Positions 1 through 7,135 of a stretch of DNA of 37,316 bases are shown piece after piece. Origin of the DNA: Candidatus Methylomirabilis tolerans (GTDB lineage: Bacteria; Methylomirabilota; Methylomirabilia; Methylomirabilales; Methylomirabilaceae). How positions within the stretch are numbered: the stretch's first letter is position 1; the number at the start of each line of letters is the position of its first letter. The position numbers were made by a program, and so were the translations under genes. The DNA lies in NCBI GenBank assembly GCA_019912425.1, contig JAIOIU010000042.1:1-37316 (forward strand). Direction: 5' to 3'. The notes below the pieces were generated by a model that worked only from the letters and a program-made list of their open reading frames with translations, searched no databases and was not told where the DNA came from.

Positions 1-954
1 CTTGGCCTCTATCCCTGGACCCGGCCGCTGGCGAAGCGACTGTTCGCGATGGTTCTGGATCCCCTCCGCACCATGGGGACGGCGTTTCTACATACCCTGC
101 CGAACCTGGTCTTCCTCGCCCTCCTGATGATCGTGATCCGCTATGTCCTGAAACTCATCCGGCTGTTCTTTGCGGGTATCGATCAAGCCACGATCACGGT
201 GTCCGGTTTTGACCGTGAGTGGGCCTGGCCGACCTATAAGATCGTCCGTATGCTCGTCGTCGCCTTTGCGATCATAGTGGCCTATCCCTATATCCCCGGT
301 TCCGAGTCCGAGGCGTTCAAAGGGGTCTCCCTCTTCCTCGGCGTAATCTTTTCGCTGGGCTCGTCGTCGTTCATTGCCAATATGATCGCCGGCTATAGCA
401 TGACCTACCGGCGCGCGTACAAGGTCGGCGACCGTATCCAGGTCAACGACATCTTCGGAGATGTGGTCGAGATGCGGCTGATGGTGACGCACCTGCGCAC
501 GGTGAAGAATGAGGAGATCGTCGTGCCGAATTCGCTGATCTTGAACAGCCATGTCATCAACTACAGTACGCTCGCCCAGTCCCGCGGACTGATTCTCCAT
601 ACCACCGTCGGCATCGGCTACGAGACATCCTGGCGGCAGGTTGACGCGATGCTGCGGCTGGCCGCCGAACGTACGCCAGGACTGCTTACGGAGCCGCCGC
701 CCTTTGTGCTGCAGAAGTCCCTGGGCGACTTCGCCGTGACCTACGAGCTCAACGTCTACTGCAACAACCCGCAAGGCATGGCGCAGTTCTACACGGCGCT
801 GCACCAGAACATCCTCGATGCGTTCAACGAGTACGGTGTGCAGATCATGACGCCGGCCTACGAGGGCGACCCGGACGCGCCCAAGGTGGTGCCACGGGAG
901 CAGTGGTTCACAGCACCGGCAGCAGATTCTCCACCCCTGAGCGATAAGAGATGA
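1..954 (+). CDS. MscS-family mechanosensitive ion channel, 5'-truncated by window edge
   Basis: Small-conductance mechanosensitive channel of the inner membrane; the family opens under membrane tension to release solutes during hypo-osmotic shock. The reading frame is open from base 1 (an internal ATG lies at 49), so the true start is probably outside the window. Three hydrophobic segments are visible (about codons 25-48, 85-100 and 110-135). The last matches the pore helix TM3 with GSSSFIANMIAG, followed by the beta domain with YKVGDRIQV and IVVPNSLILNSHVINYS, which are MscS hallmarks. The C-terminal alpha/beta domain is present and ends in an acidic/proline-rich tail. No coupled neighbour follows. 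The family call is sure; the full length is unknown. Confidence 0.9.
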   Translation, partial: LGLYPWTRPLAKRLFAMVLDPLRTMGTAFLHTLPNLVFLALLMIVIRYVLKLIRLFFAGIDQATITVSGFDREWAWPTYKIVRMLVVAFAIIVAYPYIPGSESEAFKGVSLFLGVIFSLGSSSFIANMIAGYSMTYRRAYKVGDRIQVNDIFGDVVEMRLMVTHLRTVKNEEIVVPNSLILNSHVINYSTLAQSRGLILHTTVGIGYETSWRQVDAMLRLAAERTPGLLTEPPPFVLQKSLGDFAVTYELNVYCNNPQGMAQFYTALHQNILDAFNEYGVQIMTPAYEGDPDAPKVVPREQWFTAPAADSPPLSDKR

Positions 955-980
955 GAGCCGAAGACAGACTACAGGGGTCA

Positions 981-996
981 GGCTTCAGGCGAAGCC
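981..996 (+). terminator. Short hairpin downstream of mscS
   Basis: GGCTTC and GAAGCC form a perfect 6-bp stem with a 4-base loop, 26 bases after the channel stop codon. There is no T-run after it, so intrinsic termination is doubtful. Confidence 0.25.
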
Positions 997-1048
997 GAGA
1001 TTCCGCTGGTGAAGTGACCGCCGCCAGGTAGTCATCCGGCCAGGGGTC

Positions 1049-1088
1049 TTGCATGACCGGTGGAGCGGTTCTATAATGGCACCATAAT
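1049..1088 (+). promoter_or_regulatory. Toxin-antitoxin promoter with overlapping palindromic operator
   Basis: A perfect TATAAT at 1072-1077 lies 17 bases after a weak -35 (TTGCAT, 1049-1054). The -10 is embedded in an imperfect 16-bp palindrome at 1073-1088 (ATAATGG-CA-CCATAAT), which also reads as a direct repeat of ATAATG. Ribbon-helix-helix antitoxins of the FitA/VapB class bind such inverted repeats and repress their own operon, so this is the likely operator. The operator role is inference; the sequence symmetry is seen directly. Confidence 0.55.
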
Positions 1089-1115
1089 GAATCTCATCGG
1101 AAGGGAGGGATAGAC

Positions 1116-1361
1116 ATGCCGGTCACTCTTTCTATCAAGGATGTGCCTGATCAGATCGCGGATCAGCTTCGTGCGCGTGCGGCACGTCATCACCGTTCGC
1201 TGCAAGGGGAACTTATGGTTATCCTGGAACACAGTCTCGGACAACCGCCACAACTAACCCCCGCCGAATTGCTTGCTCGTGTGCGGGCATCCGGGTTGCG
1301 GACACCTGCCGAATCATCAAAGGTGATACGGCGGGATAGAGATGAACGTTCGCGTCGTTGA
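1116..1361 (+). CDS. FitA/VapB-type ribbon-helix-helix antitoxin
   Basis: 81-residue antitoxin. The N-terminus VTLSIKDVPDQIADQLRARA followed by HHRSLQGEL is the classic FitA-like Arc/MetJ ribbon-helix-helix signature: a beta strand, then two helices rich in Arg/Ala with an RSLQGE turn. The C-terminal 35 residues are basic and probably disordered, the part that wraps and inhibits the toxin in this family. The start ATG has a strong Shine-Dalgarno sequence (GGAAGGGAGG) at 1099-1108. It overlaps the downstream PIN toxin by 20 bases, implying translational coupling. Expected role: neutralise the toxin and repress the operon through the palindrome over the -10 box. Confidence 0.85.
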   Translation: MPVTLSIKDVPDQIADQLRARAARHHRSLQGELMVILEHSLGQPPQLTPAELLARVRASGLRTPAESSKVIRRDRDERSRR

Positions 1362-1740
1362 TGCCTCGGCATTGGGGGCCCTGGTCTTTGGAGAGCCTGA
1401 GGCAACAAAGATCGCCGCTCAGCTCTCGGATGGGCTGCTGACTGCTCCCGCGCTGCTGCCTTTCGAGTTGGCAAGCATATGCCTGAAGAAAATCAGGGCC
1501 CATCCAACGCAGGGGACCTTGATTCAGGAGGCCTTTGAGTTGGCGGGGCAGATGGCCATTAAGACCGTCGAAGTAGATCATTCGCGCGTTGTCGCATTGG
1601 CGAACGACTACGATCTTACCACGTACGATGCAAGTTACCTCTGGTTGGCTCGGGAGTTGCGCGCCGAGTTGGTCAGTTTGGACACTAGACTGCTCAAGGC
1701 GATGAAGAGGGGCGTGTGGCGGAAGACGAGGGGCAAGTAG
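1342..1740 (+). CDS. PIN-domain ribonuclease toxin (VapC/FitB-like)
   Basis: 132-residue PIN-domain toxin, an Mg-dependent endoribonuclease that in this family cuts tRNA or rRNA when the antitoxin is lost. The four acidic active-site residues are all present: D7 in VVDASAL, E42 in PFELAS, D96 in TTYDASYLWLA and D114 in VSLDTRL. Length and spacing are normal, so it looks functional. It starts inside the antitoxin gene and ends in a basic tail. The exact subfamily (VapC versus FitB) cannot be decided by eye; the FitA-like partner favours FitB-like. Confidence 0.9.
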   Translation: MNVRVVDASALGALVFGEPEATKIAAQLSDGLLTAPALLPFELASICLKKIRAHPTQGTLIQEAFELAGQMAIKTVEVDHSRVVALANDYDLTTYDASYLWLARELRAELVSLDTRLLKAMKRGVWRKTRGK

Positions 1741-1762
1741 CGTGTGGATGTAAGCCACACGC
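1740..1762 (+). terminator. Hairpin at the end of the toxin gene
   Basis: GCGTGTGG (1740-1747) and CCACACGC (1755-1762) form a perfect 8-bp stem with a 7-base loop that starts at the last base of the toxin stop codon. No U-tract follows, so it may act as an mRNA end-stabiliser or a weak terminator. Confidence 0.35.
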
Positions 1763-1869
1763 AGCCACAATTTCATGGCCGCCGCGCTCGCCGCTTGTTG
1801 CATCGGCTGCCTATGCAACATACGCCCGGACTTGGCGAAAGGTAAGGAGCGGTTCCTCGCGATGGCGCC

Positions 1870-2121
1870 CTACCTGAGCGGCTGGATCTCATCGATGACG
1901 ACCAGTCCCCTCAATGGCTTGAGGGCCAGTGTCGGCTCGGCGAGGCGAGCCAGGTCCTCGGGGCTCTCCAGATCAAAGAGGTGTATTGGTTGGGATTCGC
2001 CCCGCATCAGTATGCGTGCAAGGGTTGTCTTGCCAACCTGCCCTGCGCCAATGATGCCCACCGCCGGGTGACGCCGAAGCATTCCGCGCAGCGTCGCCAG
2101 TTCCCGATCACGTTGAATCAT
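1870..2121 (-). pseudogene. Truncated AAA ATPase (DUF4143-type ATP-binding protein), N-terminus only
   Basis: The minus strand reads 83 codons starting MIQRDRELATLRGML. It has a Walker A (GAGQVGKTTLA) and a Walker B (GLVVIDEIQ) typical of the ATPases that carry a C-terminal DUF4143 domain, which are normally about 370-400 residues. Here a TAG stops the frame five codons after Walker B, and neither other frame downstream (1741-1869) shows the rest of the domain. Only the nucleotide-binding N-terminus is left, so this is most likely a decayed gene. It lies divergent to the arylsulfatase, about 200 bases away. Confidence 0.7.
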
Positions 2122-2325
2122 GCACGACATATATATGGAAATCTCGGTACATCCAACAGCATATTCAAGGAGTGCGCGTATGGGGAGTATTCGCTTGAGA
2201 GGCGTACCGAGTCGGAGTAGGCTTCGATATGCCGGCACTGATTCGTAGCGGAGTTCTCCACCCCGACGTAGCGCGCTGACAGACGTGAATAACGATAGCT
2301 TGCAGGCAACGACAGGAGGATCGTG

Positions 2326-4737
2326 ATGAAACACATTGCGCGATATGCAGCAATTGTTGGGCTGGCGGTCGGCGCCGTATTCGTCGGAACCGCCTGGGCG
2401 CAAATCACTCTTCCGCCTCCGGAGCCTCCGTTCAAGGGGAAGATCGGGCGTACGTACAAGGAATCGCAGCCCGATAAGATTCTGATCACCAAGTCGCCCG
2501 ACGGGGCTCCCAACATCCTGGTCGTGCTCATTGATGATGCCGGCTTCGGTTCGTGGAGCACCTTCGGCGGCCAGATTCCCACACCCAACCTGGACCGCCT
2601 GGCACAAGGGGGGCTGAGTTATACGCGCTTCCACACGACGGCTCTTTGCTCGCCTACTCGCGCGGCGTTGCTGACCGGACGCAACCATCACTCGGTCGGC
2701 ACCGGCGTGATCACGGAGATGGGGACAGCCTATCCGGGCTATAGCGGCCTCACCCCAAAGAGCGCGGCGATGGTCTCGGAAATCCTGCGCCAGAACGGCT
2801 ACAGCACCGCGTTCATCGGCAAGAACCACAACGTACCCGACTGGGAAACGAGCGTATCGGGACCATTCGACCGCTGGCCTGGGCTGCAAGGGTTCGATCA
2901 TTTCTACGGCTTCATCGGCGGGGAAGCGAACCAGTGGGCGCCGGGCGTTTATCGCGACCACCAGCGGGTGGAGATGGAAATCCCGAAAGGACGGGAAGGG
3001 CGTTACACGCTCAACGATTCACTAGCGGACGAGACCATCAACTACATCTACCAGCAGAAGTCGGTTACTCCGGACCGGCCGTTCTTCGTCTATTACGCGC
3101 CCGGCGCCACGCATGCCCCGCATCATGTGCCCAAAGAGTGGCTGAGCAAGTTCAAAGGGCAATTCGACCAGGGCTGGGACCAATACCGGGAGGAGACCTG
3201 GCAGCGACAGCTCAAGCTGGGCGTCATCCCGTCCGACACGAAGCTAACGCCGCGGCCCAAGGAGATCCCGGCCTACGATTCGCTGACGCCCGACCAAAAG
3301 CGGGTCGCCGCGCGGCTGATGGAGGCGTTCGCGGCGTACACCGCGCAGACCGATTACGAGGTGGGCCGCGTCTTCGAAGCCATCGAGCAGATCGGCCAAA
3401 TGAACAACACGCTCATCTTCTGGATCATTGGCGACAACGGTGCGTCCATGGAAGGCACGCCCTTCGGCGCGTTCAACGAGCTGGCGGCCTTGGGCGGCAT
3501 CCCTGAGGATCCGGCTTACGTGCTGCAGCACCTGGACGAGATCGGCGGGCCGAAGGCTTATAACCACTTCCCTGTGGGCTGGGCCTGGGCCATGAATACA
3601 CCCTTCCAGTGGGGCAAGCAGGTCGCCTCGCATTTCGGCGGCACGCGCAATCCGATGGTGATCGCCTGGCCCGATCGCATCAAGCAGCGCGGCATCCGTA
3701 CCCAGTTCCATCATGTGATCGACATCGTGCCCACCATCCTCGAGGCGGCGAAGATTCCGGCACCAACCGAAGTCGGCGGCGTGAAGCAGAAGCCTATCGA
3801 GGGCGTGAGCATGATGTATAGTTTCGACCAGGCGAACGCCGAAGGCACGCGTACGGTGCAGTACTTCGAGTTGCTCGGTAACCGCGGAATCTATAAGGGC
3901 GGCTGGTTCGCCGCCGTGCGGCATGGCCGCCTTCCCTGGGTCACCGGGATCGGCTCCTCCGTGAGCTTCGATCAGGACAAGTGGGAGCTTTACGACCTCA
4001 CGCGCGACTTCAGCCAATCCGACGACCTGGCCGCGAAGCATCCGAGAAAACTCGAGGAGCTTCAGCAGGCGTTCTGGGTCGAGGCGGAGAAATACCAGGT
4101 GCTTCCCTTGGACGATCGGTTGGCTGAACGCTTCAATCCTGTGCTGCGCCCCAGCGTGATCGAGGGCCGAACCGTCTTCACCTACTATTCCGGCGCGCGC
4201 ATCGCGGACAGTTCCGCCGCGCCGACCCAGAACCGGTCGCACACTATCACCGCCTACTTGAACATTCCCAAGGGCGGGGCGGACGGCGTGCTGGTGGCCG
4301 CCGGGGGAGTCGTGGGCGGCTTTTCTATTTATGTCAAGGACGGACGCCCCATCTACGAATACCGGATGACGCCGGTTCCCACGAAGGTGACCAGCGCCGA
4401 GCCGCTGGCGCCGGGGCCGAATGTGGTGCGCATGGAATTCCGCTATGACGGAGGCGGTCTGGGCAAGGGCGGCACGGTGTCGCTGTTCGTCAACGACAGG
4501 AAGGTTGCCGCCGGACGCCTCGACGCGACCATCTGGGTGGGGAAGTACTCGGCGGACGAGACCTTCGATATCGGCGAAGACTCAGGCTCGCCCGTCAGCG
4601 GCGACTACGCGTCGCCCAACCGCTTCACCGGCACGATCAAGAAAGTGGTGATTGACTCCGCGCCGGCCACACTCACTGCTACTGACCGGCAAAATATCCA
4701 AGACATGCAGCGGGCCGCCAATCTCGCGAGGGAGTAG
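2326..4737 (+). CDS. Secreted arylsulfatase (formylglycine-dependent sulfatase)
   Basis: 803-residue sulfatase, hydrolysing sulfate esters outside the cytoplasm. A signal peptide is clear (KHIARYAAIVGLAVGAV, cut near AWAQ). The alkaline-phosphatase-fold domain starts with NILVVLIDDAGFG (metal-binding Asp pair). The catalytic cysteine is C108 in LCSPTRAALLTGR, the CxPxR motif that FGE converts to formylglycine. IIGDNGASMEG supplies further metal ligands. The last ~200 residues form a beta-rich tail common in the long (about 780-800 aa) arylsulfatases. ATG at 2326 is preferred to GTG at 2323 because AGGAGG (2314-2319) is then 6 bases away. No formylglycine-generating enzyme is in the window. 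Flanking DNA on both sides is decayed, which may mean the gene arrived by transfer or survived in an eroding region. Confidence 0.93.
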   Translation: MKHIARYAAIVGLAVGAVFVGTAWAQITLPPPEPPFKGKIGRTYKESQPDKILITKSPDGAPNILVVLIDDAGFGSWSTFGGQIPTPNLDRLAQGGLSYTRFHTTALCSPTRAALLTGRNHHSVGTGVITEMGTAYPGYSGLTPKSAAMVSEILRQNGYSTAFIGKNHNVPDWETSVSGPFDRWPGLQGFDHFYGFIGGEANQWAPGVYRDHQRVEMEIPKGREGRYTLNDSLADETINYIYQQKSVTPDRPFFVYYAPGATHAPHHVPKEWLSKFKGQFDQGWDQYREETWQRQLKLGVIPSDTKLTPRPKEIPAYDSLTPDQKRVAARLMEAFAAYTAQTDYEVGRVFEAIEQIGQMNNTLIFWIIGDNGASMEGTPFGAFNELAALGGIPEDPAYVLQHLDEIGGPKAYNHFPVGWAWAMNTPFQWGKQVASHFGGTRNPMVIAWPDRIKQRGIRTQFHHVIDIVPTILEAAKIPAPTEVGGVKQKPIEGVSMMYSFDQANAEGTRTVQYFELLGNRGIYKGGWFAAVRHGRLPWVTGIGSSVSFDQDKWELYDLTRDFSQSDDLAAKHPRKLEELQQAFWVEAEKYQVLPLDDRLAERFNPVLRPSVIEGRTVFTYYSGARIADSSAAPTQNRSHTITAYLNIPKGGADGVLVAAGGVVGGFSIYVKDGRPIYEYRMTPVPTKVTSAEPLAPGPNVVRMEFRYDGGGLGKGGTVSLFVNDRKVAAGRLDATIWVGKYSADETFDIGEDSGSPVSGDYASPNRFTGTIKKVVIDSAPATLTATDRQNIQDMQRAANLARE

Positions 4738-4738
4738 G

Positions 4739-4885
4739 ATGAAACTACTTCAAAGGAGGAGCAAGGTCATAAAACCACAAACGGCGAGACTCTATCGCGG
4801 TGGCGCCTGCCACGGACTCCGATCCGGGGTCCGCCGGTATGACGAACTCGCGGCAAGCCGCGGGATTCAACCCGTTCGAGATTGA
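4739..4885 (+). CDS. Small ORF coupled to arylsulfatase, unrecognised
   Basis: 48-codon frame whose ATG lies one base after the sulfatase stop, with GAGGGAG just upstream as a ribosome-binding site. The protein is short, basic and unrecognised, and the sequence after about codon 18 does not look protein-like. It could be the start of a former downstream gene that has been destroyed, in line with the remnants that follow. Confidence 0.2.
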   Translation: MKLLQRRSKVIKPQTARLYRGGACHGLRSGVRRYDELAASRGIQPVRD

Positions 4886-4959
4886 AGAACAGTACTGTCT
4901 GTCGTATCATGGGCCTCATCGTTCTGCGTGTTCAGAGAGGCCCTCTTTAATGTGATACG

Positions 4960-5190
4960 ATGGGCGCTGGAATGGTGCGAGCAGCTTGCACAATTGGCGG
5001 GTTGGTTACCGTCCTTCTGACGATCACGAATGTTGCCACGTACACGGAGCAGCCCCGGCGCGTGCTCATCCTGCACTCATTTGGCCGCGACTTTGTGCCG
5101 TTCATTATCGTGGCATCCGCCTTCAAAACGGAACTGGCCGTGCAGTCGCAAGACTATACGGCTGCCTTCAAGGTCGTCCGCAAGGCGCCC
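4960..5190 (+). pseudogene. Remnant of sensor histidine kinase, N-terminal periplasmic segment
   Basis: The frame begins with a hydrophobic leader (GGLVTVLLTITNVAT) followed by PRRVLILHSFGRDFVPF and ASAFKTELA. This string is characteristic of the start of large hybrid sensor kinases with an ABC-substrate-binding-like periplasmic sensor (usual form RVLLLHSFGR-F-PF---ASAFRTEL). After about 70 codons similarity ends and the DNA continues as the 3' end of a vapC remnant on the other strand. No kinase domain follows, so the gene is truncated. Family assignment is from recognition of the motif only. Confidence 0.6.
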
Positions 5191-5198
5191 TGCATCGA

Positions 5199-5542
5199 TC
5201 ATGCAAATGGGTTGCGAACGGTGAGGGAGGGGAACGGCGTGAAATCGCGGTCACCGCTGATGAGTTCGCTGGTTCCGTGCTCCAGGCAGAGCGCGGCGAT
5301 ATGGGCATCGTGAATAAGGTTGCCAGAGACGCCGGATTCTTCCAGTACCCGCATCATCACGTCGGGATGATTGGTGGTCTCGGAAAGCAGAACCAGCGTG
5401 GGCGACTCCAGAATATGGTGTAAATCATTGAGCGCAGAAGAGCACCTTCCACAAGCTCTCTTAAGAGCTTGTGGGCCTTTTCATGCCATGGGCCGGAACG
5501 GATTTCCGCGTAGATGAGGACGTTCGTGTCGATCGCCCGCAC
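5199..5542 (-). pseudogene. Decayed VapC PIN-domain toxin
   Basis: From a GTG at 5542 the minus strand reads RAIDTNVLIYAEIRSGPWH, the start of a PIN toxin with its first catalytic Asp. The frame then changes near 5430. The second half, in another frame, reads SPTLVLLSE and then NLIHDAHIAALCLEHG, ISGDRDFTPFP, VRNPFA and a stop at 5199-5201. These are the classic VapC C-terminal motifs with the later active-site Asp residues. Total length is about 114 codons against about 140 normally, so there is an internal deletion plus a frameshift. It lies directly after a vapB remnant in the usual antitoxin-toxin order. Confidence 0.8.
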
Positions 5543-5545
5543 TGT

Positions 5546-5805
5546 TCATCGGCCATTCATGAGGTCGAACAGCTTGTCGCGATCCGGGAGGTCAACGCCG
5601 GGTTGGAGTCGAGCATCCCAATCCTCCAGCTTCAATGTGTACCCACGACGCCGAGCCCTGGTCGTCAGCGCCTGCCGAAGCACCTCGTTCACGAGTCCGG
5701 CAAGAGTCTTCCCCTGTCGGGCAGCGCTGCCTTTGAGCGTCTTCAGGAGATCCGTCGAGTGCGAGGGTCGTTCTTTTTATGCATAAACGTGTAATCTATT
5801 CGCAT
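5546..5805 (-). pseudogene. Decayed VapB-type antitoxin
   Basis: Read on the minus strand, RTTLALD occurs in one frame. It continues after a shift as DLLKTLKGSAARQGKTLAGL, then NEVLRQAL, then LKLEDWDARLQPGVDLPDRD and KLFDLMNGR with a stop at 5546-5548. This is the standard ribbon-helix-helix VapB layout ending in LPDRDKLFDLM-GR. The likely start (ATG at 5784 or 5805) lies in a third frame, so at least two frameshifts separate the start from the body. It lies just upstream of the vapC remnant (toxin start 3 bases after the stop), as in an intact operon. Confidence 0.75.
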
Positions 5806-5826
5806 CAAGATGTCAAGAGCAAGCGC

Positions 5827-6057
5827 AATCCCGCGATGAAGTTGTCGGGTATCGGGCTCGGGGGTGCGGCGATGGATGCGGAGGTGGTGGATTCAGCCTC
5901 GGGGGAACGGCTTGCAGCGGTGGTGGACTCGCAATCGGGCGGGCGACTCGGGATCGTCGCCGGTCTGCAAACCTACGGTCATGCCAGGCAGGTCATGGAC
6001 GGATGGGCCGAGCGATTCGTGAAGCGCCTGGATACCATCCACGGCTCTGCGAAGTGA
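5827..6057 (+). pseudogene. C-terminal remnant of a DUF3313 lipoprotein
   Basis: The frame reads MKLSGIGLGGAAMDAEVVDS followed by ASGERLAAVVDSQSGGRLGI and a closing YGHARQVMDGWAERFVKRLD. This matches the C-terminal half of DUF3313 outer-membrane lipoproteins (small-molecule-like repeat DSASGE-LAA-VD followed by a W-hydrophobic helix). The N-terminal lipobox and first half are absent; upstream is the vapB remnant. Therefore a fragment, not a working gene. The family is recognised by eye, and its biochemical role is unknown. Confidence 0.55.
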
Positions 6058-6101
6058 GATCATATCGCGTGTCGGTCCGGCGATATTGCCTGATCCCTGT
6101 T

Positions 6102-6224
6102 ATGACTCCGTATCACTGGGGGACTATCCCCGATGCGAAGGTTGCGCGCTACATCCAGGTCGAGAACAGGATTCGCGCCCTGGTCCGGTTCGAGCTTGCC
6201 GACAAGATTCCCATGGCGAAGTGA
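6102..6224 (+). pseudogene. Short unrecognised ORF, probable fragment
   Basis: 40-codon frame starting at an ATG with no Shine-Dalgarno sequence. It contains a plausible amphipathic helix (AKVARYIQVENRIRALVRFE) and ends in KIPMAK. The composition is protein-like, but no family is recognised. It lies between two clear gene fragments, so it is probably also a leftover. Confidence 0.25.
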
Positions 6225-6281
6225 TCACAGGCTATTTTTCGCCTCGGCTGCCGTATCATTGTGGGCCTTGGAGCTTCCCGT

Positions 6282-6440
6282 GTGCGGTCCGAGGCTGTGG
6301 TGTTCTTCGGCGCGACAGGCGACCTCGTCCTCGAAAAGATCCTTTCGGCCGTGCGATCGCCAATCTATCGTGGGAGGCTGTTGCAAAATGACATCACAAT
6401 AACTCGAACTGGCTGGAGGCGACCTCTGTCCGCGGGATGA
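6282..6440 (+). pseudogene. N-terminal remnant of glucose-6-phosphate dehydrogenase
   Basis: A 52-codon frame beginning RSEAVVFFGATGDLVLEKIL and continuing to TRTGW. It carries the G6PDH nucleotide-binding signature FFGATGDL near the N-terminus, the place where zwf products have it, and a GW at the expected distance. A stop follows 7 codons after the GW, and none of the ~480-residue body is present. Truncated leftover of zwf, the first enzyme of the oxidative pentose phosphate pathway. Confidence 0.65.
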
Positions 6441-6494
6441 TCTCGATGCCGGCAGCCGGCACCATTCGCGCTACTGCCGCTAAGGAGGATTTCT

Positions 6495-7037
6495 ATGCGA
6501 ACTCTTACCAAAGCTCTCGTACTCGGTTTGATAGTTTTCGCGACGGGCTGCGCTCCGTCCGTTACGGTGAAACTTGATTACGACAAAGAAGCCGACTTCG
6601 CGGCGCTGAAGACCTTTTCCTGGTTGCCAATGCCGGTCAATCCGGCGGCCAGCGTCAAAGAGGCCTTGGAGCGCAACAGTCTGATGGACAAACGCATTCG
6701 GCGTGCGGTGGAGGCACAGTTGACCGCCAAGGGCTATCAAGTGAACGTCACCCATTCGGACTTTATGGTTACCTATCACATCGGCGTAGAGGATAAAATC
6801 GCCGTAACCGATTGGGGCTATGGCTATGGCTGGAGAGGGCCCTCAAGGGTTGACGTGTATCAATACCAGCAGGGTACGTTGATCCTGGACGTTATTGACT
6901 CGAAAAGCAAGCAGCTCATCTGGCGCAGTGTCGCGCAAGGCGTTATCGATCCCTCCGCCCCCATCGAGAAGCGCGAACAACGGCTTAACGACGTCGTAAC
7001 AAAAATGTTGGCGGATTTTCCCCTTGCGGGAAAATGA
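6495..7037 (+). CDS. DUF4136 lipoprotein
   Basis: 180-residue predicted lipoprotein with a signal peptide ending in a lipobox (VFATGC, Cys19), so it is anchored in the periplasm or outer membrane. The body matches DUF4136: DYDKEADFAALKTFSWLP near the N-terminus, a middle segment with SDFMVTYHIGVEDK, a Gly/Tyr-rich stretch (WGYGYGWRGP) and a C-terminal strand GTLILDVIDSKSKQLIWRSV. AAGGAGGA sits 5 bases before the ATG. The function of the family is unknown. It is the first intact gene after the remnant zone and lies about 100 bases upstream of the octaheme cytochrome. Confidence 0.85.
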   Translation: MRTLTKALVLGLIVFATGCAPSVTVKLDYDKEADFAALKTFSWLPMPVNPAASVKEALERNSLMDKRIRRAVEAQLTAKGYQVNVTHSDFMVTYHIGVEDKIAVTDWGYGYGWRGPSRVDVYQYQQGTLILDVIDSKSKQLIWRSVAQGVIDPSAPIEKREQRLNDVVTKMLADFPLAGK

Positions 7038-7135
7038 CGATCGGGGCGAATCGTGTCAGTGGCTGCCAAGGCAGAAGAAAAAGGGCCAAAGGGATGTTTT
7101 GGCCGAGATAGAGAGGGGGATTGAGGGGAACGCAT

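Noticed and set aside
3244-4242. Long minus-strand open frame opposite the arylsulfatase
   Set aside because: It is a GC-driven shadow of a gene with clear motifs on the plus strand, and the translation is rich in His/Arg without any family pattern.
4845-4866. Hairpin CGCGG-CAAG-CCGCG after the arylsulfatase as a terminator
   Set aside because: Only a 5-bp stem with no T-run; too short to call.
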